Assembly: GCA_003216375.1 (NCBI GenBank)
Contig: QCIZ01000001.1
Span: forward strand, 1 to 64,000
Origin: Prochlorococcus sp. AG-402-O21
GTDB taxonomy: Bacteria; Cyanobacteriota; Cyanobacteriia; PCC-6307; Cyanobiaceae
Direction: 5' to 3'
DNA: 64,000 bases
Position numbers and translations under genes: made by a program. Below are positions 57,975 through 64,000 of the stretch, in pieces. The notes under the pieces were generated by a model, which worked only from the letters and a program-made list of their open reading frames with translations, searched no databases and was not told the origin of the DNA. Each line of letters starts with the position of its first letter. The first letter of the stretch is position 1.

Positions 57975-58682
57975 TTACTCTGTACTACCTTTTCGCTTTT
58001 TATTTGTAAAAAATCTAAATAAAACTTTCCCTATAGCAGCAATTAAATTTCCCTCTAATTCATTAAAAATATCCATATTGTATTTAAAAGATCTATTAGC
58101 CTCTTCTATAATTGAATCTGCTATCTTTTGATCAATCGGAAGATTATCTAAAGTATTTCTATAATTAATTTTAAATTCTTTTTCATCGGTTATTTCCTCA
58201 AAAATATAAAAGCTAAGTCCTTCATCCCCAGGTAGATTCATAGCTTTTTTAGTGATAGTTTTCAAAAGCTGTCCCCCAGACAAGTCACCTATATATCTGC
58301 TGTAATGATGCCCAATTAAAAGTTCAGGATTATCTTTGGCGATTTCTCTAATTCTTGCTTCATATTCAAGAGCTGGCTTAGAGGGTTTTACCAATTCAGA
58401 CCAATTACTACCAAAATAATATGACAAATCTTGTTCTAATTTTTCCTTACGAAAAAGCTCTTTAAATCCAATTGGAGAAATTATCGGATGCGAGTTTTTA
58501 CAAAGTTTTTCTATCTCTTCCTCCATCGCAGAGTAAACGAAATATAAATCAGCTAATAAATTTCTGTATGAGGACTGATCAACCACTCCCTTCAGGAAAC
58601 AACTTATAAAACCTGTATTTTCAGCCATCGTATGAGACTTTTTAGTCCCTTCACGAAGTTGCCTAGCCAAGGCTACTGCCAT
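57975..58682 (-). CDS. ho1: Heme oxygenase
   Basis: Opens haem to biliverdin IX-alpha, the substrate for PebA. It has 235 residues. The proximal haem ligand is His17 in TKKSHTMAENTGF, and the distal helix motif is YSRYIGDLSGGQLL. It precedes pebA by 160 nt in the same direction, so haem to phycoerythrobilin can be done by these three genes. Divergent from icd. Confidence 0.95.
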   Translation of the reverse strand: MAVALARQLREGTKKSHTMAENTGFISCFLKGVVDQSSYRNLLADLYFVYSAMEEEIEKLCKNSHPIISPIGFKELFRKEKLEQDLSYYFGSNWSELVKPSKPALEYEARIREIAKDNPELLIGHHYSRYIGDLSGGQLLKTITKKAMNLPGDEGLSFYIFEEITDEKEFKINYRNTLDNLPIDQKIADSIIEEANRSFKYNMDIFNELEGNLIAAIGKVLFRFFTNKKRKGSTE

Positions 58683-58761
58683 GAGTTCAAAATCATTTAA
58701 TCAAAACTTACCACTTAGACATAAGCTCAACATTAGATCAATTAATCGCTGAATAAAAATT

Positions 58762-60186
58762 ATGGCAAATTTTGAAAAGCTCACTGCACCATCAGAGGGG
58801 CAAAAAATTACTTTTGTTGATGGGAACCCAGTAGTTCCAGACCATCCAATTATTCCATTTATCAGAGGTGATGGAACAGGAATAGATATTTGGCCAGCCA
58901 CACAATTAGTAATCGATAAAGCTATTGAAAAAGCTTATGGTAAAAATCGATCCATTGAATGGTTCAAAATCTATGCAGGTGATGAAGCTTGTGACTTATA
59001 TGGAACTTATCAATACTTACCAAAAGATACTCTCGAGGCGATACGAACTTTCGGGATAGCAATCAAAGGACCTTTAACCACCCCTGTAGGCGGAGGGATT
59101 AGATCTTTAAACGTATCTCTAAGACAGATTTTTGATCTATATTCATGCGTTAGACCCTGCAAATATTATGAAGGGACACCAAGCCCTCATAAAAAGCCGC
59201 AAGATTTAGATGTAATTGTTTATCGAGAAAATACTGAAGATATTTATATGGGTATTGAATGGGAATCTGATGATCCTGAATGCATCAAGTTGATTGATCA
59301 ACTGAATAATGAAATAATTCCAGCCAGCCAAAAACTAAAAAACAGGAAGATTCCAAGCGGAGCAGGAATTGGAATTAAACCAGTGAGCAAGAGTGGTAGT
59401 CAAAGACATATCAGACGTGCAATTAAACATGCACTCACCCTTGAAGGGAGCAAAAGACATGTGACCTTAGTTCACAAGGGCAACATTATGAAATTCACCG
59501 AAGGGGCTTTCAGAGATTGGGGATACGAATTAGCAACAACGGAATTCAGGAATGAATGCGTAACTGAGAGAGAAAGTTGGATTTTAGATAATGTAGAAAA
59601 AAATCCTCGCATCTCCTATGAGGAGAATGCTGAGTTGATTGATCCAGGTTATTCATCTTTAACAGAAGAAAAAAAGAAAGCTATTTGTGATGAGGTTTGT
59701 TCAGTTCTTACAAGCATTGGAAGTAGTCATGGCAGTGAAAAATGGAAGGATATGGTGATGGTTGATGACCGAATAGCAGATAGTATTTTTCAACAAATTC
59801 AAACTCGTCCTCAAGAGTATTCCATACTTGCAACTCTCAATCTAAATGGTGATTACATATCAGATGCTGCCGCTGCAATTGTTGGTGGACTGGGAATGGC
59901 ACCAGGTGCAAACATTGGAGATAAAGCAGCTATTTTCGAGGCCACCCATGGAACAGCTCCGAAGCATGCAGGTTTGGACAGAATAAATCCAGGTTCAGTA
60001 ATCCTAAGCGGAGTAATGATGCTGGAATATTTAGGTTGGAATGAAGCAGCAAAATTAATTACAAATGGATTAAGCAAGTCTATTTCAGATAAACAAGTTA
60101 CTTATGACCTTGCAAGATTAATGGAACCACGCGTAGAACCTCTTAGTTGTAGTGATTTTGCTAAATCAATTGTTGAAAGATTTTAA
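58762..60186 (+). CDS. icd: Isocitrate dehydrogenase, NADP-dependent
   Basis: Produces 2-oxoglutarate, the carbon skeleton for ammonium assimilation. It has 474 residues, longer than E. coli Icd (416), as in other cyanobacteria. Recognised by IPFIRGDGTGIDIWPATQ, GGGIRSLNVSLRQIFDLYSCVRP (phosphoryl/isocitrate site), VYRENTEDIYMGIEWE, NLNGDYISDAAAAIVGGLGMAPG and ATHGTAPKHAG. No clear NtcA box is visible in the short upstream gap. Confidence 0.96.
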   Translation: MANFEKLTAPSEGQKITFVDGNPVVPDHPIIPFIRGDGTGIDIWPATQLVIDKAIEKAYGKNRSIEWFKIYAGDEACDLYGTYQYLPKDTLEAIRTFGIAIKGPLTTPVGGGIRSLNVSLRQIFDLYSCVRPCKYYEGTPSPHKKPQDLDVIVYRENTEDIYMGIEWESDDPECIKLIDQLNNEIIPASQKLKNRKIPSGAGIGIKPVSKSGSQRHIRRAIKHALTLEGSKRHVTLVHKGNIMKFTEGAFRDWGYELATTEFRNECVTERESWILDNVEKNPRISYEENAELIDPGYSSLTEEKKKAICDEVCSVLTSIGSSHGSEKWKDMVMVDDRIADSIFQQIQTRPQEYSILATLNLNGDYISDAAAAIVGGLGMAPGANIGDKAAIFEATHGTAPKHAGLDRINPGSVILSGVMMLEYLGWNEAAKLITNGLSKSISDKQVTYDLARLMEPRVEPLSCSDFAKSIVERF

Positions 60187-60215
60187 CTAAAATTTTTTTT
60201 AGAATCTTATAGAAA

Positions 60216-61568
60216 TTAAGAATCAAACTCCATCAATCTAAATGATTCTAGAAGTGTTTTTTCATTACCTAGATTCCCTGGGAAAGTAACCACTGGCAAA
60301 TTATTTTGATCAGAACTACTCTGTACTATAGACAAGCCTGGTAATATTTGACCTTTTAAAATTACTTGATTAAAATTTAATCCTCTTTGAAGTAGAAGTT
60401 GTGTTGTAATACCTCCTTTACTAATAATATATCCGAATTTATTACTTATTTTCCCAACTAAGATTGCCATAAACTCAGCCAATTCAAGCCCATACTTCAT
60501 TCTTGTAGAGTGAGATGAAAATTGCATCTCTTCACGAGTTGTATATAAAACAGGTATTTTTTTTGTATACAAAATATTATCTATTTTCGATAATATTTTA
60601 TCCTCCAAATCTAAAATTAGATTTTTACAATCTTCTGAAGTGAAAATATCAGCTAATTTACTGACAGGTATTTCCAAACCTTTACAGGAATTATCTTTCA
60701 ATAAAAAATCTAGTTGAGCTGTCGCTAATTTCACATGGGAACCGACCATTATCAAACCTGGTTTATATTTAAACTGATTATTTTTAGATTTCAAAGATAC
60801 TAAATCTGCAGTACTTTTAGGGTTAATTGGTAATCCAGATAAAGAATTAATAAAGCTTGCTGCTGTTCTGAAAAGAAATCTTTTCTCTTTAGAAACAACT
60901 TTAATCGCTCTAGCAAGTGTTTCTAAATGATATGGTAATTTAGCATCCACGACTACTGAAATATTATTTTCCAATTGAGACAAAAAGCTTAAAAGAGATA
61001 TAAAACCTTCTTCATTATTAAAAGCGATTTCTAATTGTTTAATTTCTACATGCAAGATTTTTTCCGCCTGAATCTTTCCAAAACTTTTTTCTTCAATCCA
61101 TTTAGCTAAATCACTTGTAGAAAAACCAAAAACACTATCACGACCAAAATCAGTTCTGTGGACAGGTATCCCATTTAGATAATGAATACCTTTTTCAGTT
61201 GTTCTACCACCTTCCAAAAAAGCTGGAATATGAAATGTTGCATGAAATGGTCCTAATTCCTCAGCAAGAATTGCAGGCTCCAAAACACCATGACCACGCA
61301 ATGTTGAATCACCTCTACTGATATAAAAATAATCTTCTTTAGAATATCCTTGTATTAAAAAAAACTTCTTAATAGATGAACATATTGCTCTAGTTTTCTC
61401 AACAGCCAAATCAGACGACAAAGATCTTGTGTTCGCAAGTATAAATATCAAAGGTGAAGGCTGTTTAAATGCTTTCTCTAGAGTTTGCTCATCCCAATTT
61501 AATAATAATGGGCATCCATAAACAGTTTGAGATCCAGTTGGATCATCATCAAAAATAATTATTTTCAT
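60216..61568 (-). CDS. Four-carbon acid sugar kinase family protein (DUF1537)
   Basis: A 450-residue protein of the YgbK/DtnK/OtnK family, in which characterised members phosphorylate threonate, erythronate or 2-oxo-tetronate at the 4-OH. The N-terminal motif is FDDDPTGSQTVYG (Asp7-Asp9), with SRGDSTLRGHGVLE. The C-terminal nucleotide-binding part has SKGGITTQLLLQ and LPVVTFPGNLGNE. It lies 30 nt from the hydroxy-acid oxidase gene, on the same strand and just downstream. The true substrate is unknown. Lys/Ser-rich and AT-rich. Confidence 0.88.
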   Translation of the reverse strand: MKIIIFDDDPTGSQTVYGCPLLLNWDEQTLEKAFKQPSPLIFILANTRSLSSDLAVEKTRAICSSIKKFFLIQGYSKEDYFYISRGDSTLRGHGVLEPAILAEELGPFHATFHIPAFLEGGRTTEKGIHYLNGIPVHRTDFGRDSVFGFSTSDLAKWIEEKSFGKIQAEKILHVEIKQLEIAFNNEEGFISLLSFLSQLENNISVVVDAKLPYHLETLARAIKVVSKEKRFLFRTAASFINSLSGLPINPKSTADLVSLKSKNNQFKYKPGLIMVGSHVKLATAQLDFLLKDNSCKGLEIPVSKLADIFTSEDCKNLILDLEDKILSKIDNILYTKKIPVLYTTREEMQFSSHSTRMKYGLELAEFMAILVGKISNKFGYIISKGGITTQLLLQRGLNFNQVILKGQILPGLSIVQSSSDQNNLPVVTFPGNLGNEKTLLESFRLMEFDS

Positions 61569-61598
61569 AGAAAATTAATCTCTTATTCAATCAAAGAT

Positions 61599-62783
61599 TT
61601 ATTCAAATCTCTCCCAACTTTCAGGGACTTGAATATAAGATTTATTCAAATCGGCAACAGATCCACAGCCCAATAGTTTCATTGTTCTGATTATGTCTGT
61701 TTGAAGAATTTCTATAGCTCTGGCAACGCCTTTGCCTCCCGCAGCAGCAAGTCCATAAGCATATGCTCTACCTATCAAAACCCCTTTTGCCCCAAGACAT
61801 AATGCTTTAACGACATCACTACCACTGCGAATACCTCCATCTAATAACACATCTATTTTTCCATTGACTGCAGCTAAAATTTCAGGCAAAACACGTATCG
61901 TGGGAGCAACGCTATCAAGTTGCCTGGCTCCATGATTAGAAATAACAATTGCATCAGCACCTAGCTCGGCCGCTTTTTTTGCGTCATCACCAATATGTAT
62001 ACCTTTAACAATAATTTTTCCACCCCACGCCTCGCGTATCCATTTAAGATCCTCCCAAGTAACAACTGATTGCTCTAAAGCAGGACCAATTGCCGTATAG
62101 CCCATAGGGCCATCATCTAATTGCACATTCGGAAAACTCATTAAACCTCCATCACTTAACCATTGAGTCAACCAACATGGTTTAACTAATATTTGAGGAA
62201 TATAAGGAAGCATCTCAAAAGGATTCCTCGACAAAAGCTGTTGGGTTCCAGATCGCATATCTCTTTCCCTTAAGCCAGATACAGGTGTATCAATTGTTAC
62301 AACTATTGCTGAGAATCCTGCCTTTTTGGCTCTAGCAATTGTTTTCAGCGCGACTTCTTTACCGCCTAGCAAATAAAGCTGATACCAAGCTGGCCCGCTT
62401 GTAGCAGCTTTAACATCTTCTAATAAACAACCTGAAAGAGTAGATAAGGTATATCCAGTTCCAGCTTTTCCTGCCTCTCTAGCTGCAACAACTTCTCCCT
62501 TTGGATAGAACATCCTGCTACTCCCTACTGGTCCCAACAAAAAAGGAAGTTGAAATTTCTGATCTAAAACAGATATTCCAAGATCACACGATGGAACAGA
62601 GACTGCACATCTAGGACGAAATAAAATTTCATTATATGCGTTGCAATTTTGTGAAAGTGTTTGTTCTCTATCTGCACCGCTATCTATATAGTTAAAAACC
62701 ATTGCCGGTAGACGATTTTTAGCTCTTGACCTTAGGTCGTCAATATTAAGTACTCCTGGAGAGGAAACATCTGCTCCTAACAT
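61599..62783 (-). CDS. FMN-dependent 2-hydroxy-acid oxidase/dehydrogenase
   Basis: A 394-residue TIM-barrel flavoprotein of the glycolate oxidase/LldD family. FMN and substrate residues: YTLSTLSGC, WYQLYL, TIDTPVSGLRERDMR, and the catalytic SNHGARQLDS with His284 and Arg287. Glycolate, lactate or a sugar acid are all possible substrates. Cotranscription with an acid-sugar kinase favours a 2-hydroxy sugar acid over glycolate. Its start has a 146-nt AT-rich region upstream. Confidence 0.88.
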   Translation of the reverse strand: MLGADVSSPGVLNIDDLRSRAKNRLPAMVFNYIDSGADREQTLSQNCNAYNEILFRPRCAVSVPSCDLGISVLDQKFQLPFLLGPVGSSRMFYPKGEVVAAREAGKAGTGYTLSTLSGCLLEDVKAATSGPAWYQLYLLGGKEVALKTIARAKKAGFSAIVVTIDTPVSGLRERDMRSGTQQLLSRNPFEMLPYIPQILVKPCWLTQWLSDGGLMSFPNVQLDDGPMGYTAIGPALEQSVVTWEDLKWIREAWGGKIIVKGIHIGDDAKKAAELGADAIVISNHGARQLDSVAPTIRVLPEILAAVNGKIDVLLDGGIRSGSDVVKALCLGAKGVLIGRAYAYGLAAAGGKGVARAIEILQTDIIRTMKLLGCGSVADLNKSYIQVPESWERFE

Positions 62784-62929
62784 TATTCATCACAAATTCA
62801 TGAATAATGAATCTATAATATATTGATCGTAGATGCAAAAACTAACAAAATATTGAAATATTTGTCATACAAAAAGCTATAAATTGAATTTAATTAGTGA
62901 CAAATTATAATACTCAAAAACTTAACTAA

Positions 62930-63787
62930 CTAAAAAGAATTATGCTTAAAAGTAGTATGTAATTGAATATATTCTTCTGGTTTAATTTCGAGTTTTCTAT
63001 CTCCAGTGACCAATGAATTCCTTGGGCTAGTCCAAGGCTCAAGGCAAACCATTTGCCTTGGAGGATCAGTCCATATTACTGATGTATCCATTGGCTCTTG
63101 ATAAATTAATTCAATTACATTCCTAGATAAACTATCGAAAAGCTTAACCGAGGAAGAAGGATAAGAGAGAAAATCGACTCCTTTAGCTAAAATTCTAATT
63201 TGATCAGATGCATTAGTAACTTTCATATTTGTTTGATCAATACATTTTTCAGGTAATCCATCTATCTTTATTTTTTGCAAATTTGAAACTTGAAAATATG
63301 GATGCAGGCCAAAGCTAAAAGGCATAGAATCGTTACTCTGATTATAAATTTTCACCGATATTTGAAGACTTTTTTCTTTCAATTTAACATCCATGATAAG
63401 GGTGAAAAAGAAAGGAAATTGTGAACGTGAGCAATCAGTTTCAATAAGCTTTAGCCTGATTCCTGATTTATCTTCAATTAAACTAATTGACCAAGGTAAA
63501 TCTCTTGCAAAACCATGCTGTTTTAATAAATACTTCTTACCAGCTATTGAATAGTCTTCAGATAAATCACCGCATATGGGGAAAAGTATAGGTATTCCTC
63601 CTCTTATACTTTTATCTTTATCTAAAAAACGTTCTAAATCAAAATATAAAAGATCTTTCCCTTCGCTTTGCCATTCAGTAACCAACCCCCCTCTTTCAGG
63701 GACAATTCTTATTAATGAATCAAATTCAGTATTTTTATATTCCCAGTGAGAATAGGGATTTTTCTTTTTTGTGAAACTGACGGACAT
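62930..63787 (-). CDS. Aldose 1-epimerase / hexose-6-phosphate mutarotase-like protein
   Basis: A 285-residue beta-sandwich of the galactose-mutarotase superfamily. Recognised by RGGIPILFPICGDLSEDYS, KQHGFARDLPWS with the first catalytic histidine, and FGLHPYF with the second. RGGIP and HGFAR resemble YeaD-type glucose-6-phosphate epimerases. The acid following at GDRKLEIKPEE probably carries the general base. It is 3 nt downstream of the partial hydrolase gene. Confidence 0.85.
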   Translation of the reverse strand: MSVSFTKKKNPYSHWEYKNTEFDSLIRIVPERGGLVTEWQSEGKDLLYFDLERFLDKDKSIRGGIPILFPICGDLSEDYSIAGKKYLLKQHGFARDLPWSISLIEDKSGIRLKLIETDCSRSQFPFFFTLIMDVKLKEKSLQISVKIYNQSNDSMPFSFGLHPYFQVSNLQKIKIDGLPEKCIDQTNMKVTNASDQIRILAKGVDFLSYPSSSVKLFDSLSRNVIELIYQEPMDTSVIWTDPPRQMVCLEPWTSPRNSLVTGDRKLEIKPEEYIQLHTTFKHNSF

Positions 63788-63790
63788 CGA

Positions 63791-64000
63791 TTAAAGCTGG
63801 TCAATCCATTCTAAAAGAGCGGAATTAACCTGATCAGGGACTTCATCATGTGGACAATGGCCAGCATCTAAAACAACTTCTTTTGTATTTTCAGGGGTGT
63901 GTTTTTTATAAGTAGCTCTTTTACCAGGTGCATTCATCCAAGGATCTCGATTCCCCCAGAGCAATAGTAATGGAGACTTTAACTGAGCAAACAACTCATC
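63791..64000 (-). CDS. Alpha/beta hydrolase, C-terminal part
   Basis: The frame runs off the right edge; about 70 C-terminal residues are visible. LLLLWGNRDPWM holds the aspartate and DAGHCPHDEVPDQV the histidine of an alpha/beta-hydrolase triad; the nucleophile lies outside. The WGNRDPW pattern is common in the cyanobacterial and plastid proteins related to haloalkane dehalogenases and epoxide hydrolases. It is coupled to the epimerase-like gene. Confidence 0.8.
   Translation of the reverse strand, partial: DELFAQLKSPLLLLWGNRDPWMNAPGKRATYKKHTPENTKEVVLDAGHCPHDEVPDQVNSALLEWIDQL

Noticed and set aside
60187-60215. CTAAAA/TTTTAG hairpin after icd as a terminator
   Set aside because: The stem has a single GC pair and would be too weak to count.

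Overview
The window is a stretch of chromosome from a marine picocyanobacterium, most likely a low-light Prochlorococcus (an LLI/NATL-like lineage is my guess from AT-rich base use and gene content). Supporting this are psaD, ndhN, ldpA, a CAAD/CURT-type protein, the cyanobacterial gshA type, fused panC-cmk, a CrtD-like desaturase, and ho1-pebA-pebB, the biosynthetic set for phycoerythrobilin. No phage, IS element, CRISPR array or rRNA was seen. Four tRNAs are present: Ser-GCT, Gln-TTG, Arg-CCG and Cys-GCA.

Layout. 1-290: start of a Lys/Ala hexapeptide-repeat gene cut by the left edge. 393-3434: tRNA-Ser, alanine racemase, a stand-alone HNH protein and release factor 1. 3470-18838: about 15 kb of ribosomal protein genes, all on the minus strand. 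The main series reads rplC to rplQ-truA and includes secY, adk and rpoA; a second set reads rplM-rpsI-rpmE-prfA. It lacks rpsJ, rpsN, rpmD, infA and map, and both L31 and L36 are zinc-free variants. 19208-28519: ndhN-ldpA, a HAD hydrolase, recA behind a LexA-like box, a DinG-like remnant, tyrA, crtD-like, fructosamine kinase and a CAAD protein. 28643-32978: a JAMM protease paired with a ThiF-rhodanese protein, a CobO with two fused copies, a LarE-like protein with three cysteines, and speD. 33022-42394: recF with no ordinary start codon, then psaD-trpE-gshA-ppc-GNAT tightly packed, with a degenerate histidine kinase upstream. 42829-50156: rodA, mrp, hemF, an amidase-like protein, a CCB-type assembly factor, an RNase D-like exonuclease and an LpxB-related protein. 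50285-52941: a more accessory patch after tRNA-Cys, with a small HTH-like protein behind a perfect palindrome, a 59-residue four-cysteine protein, an aldo/keto reductase and a lineage-specific hypothetical. 53103-60186: purM, panC-cmk, a low-molecular-weight phosphatase, pebB-pebA-ho1 and icd. 60216-64000: a four-carbon acid sugar kinase family protein, an FMN 2-hydroxy-acid oxidase, an aldose/hexose-6-phosphate epimerase-like protein and a partial alpha/beta hydrolase.

Most of the window is ordinary core genome. The best candidates for something undescribed are the acid-sugar kinase/hydroxy-acid oxidase pair near the right end, the palindrome plus HTH-like protein after tRNA-Cys, the JAMM/ThiF-rhodanese pair, the three-cysteine LarE-like protein without larB or larC nearby, and the hexapeptide-repeat gene at the left edge. 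All functional statements are from motif recognition by eye; no database search was possible.
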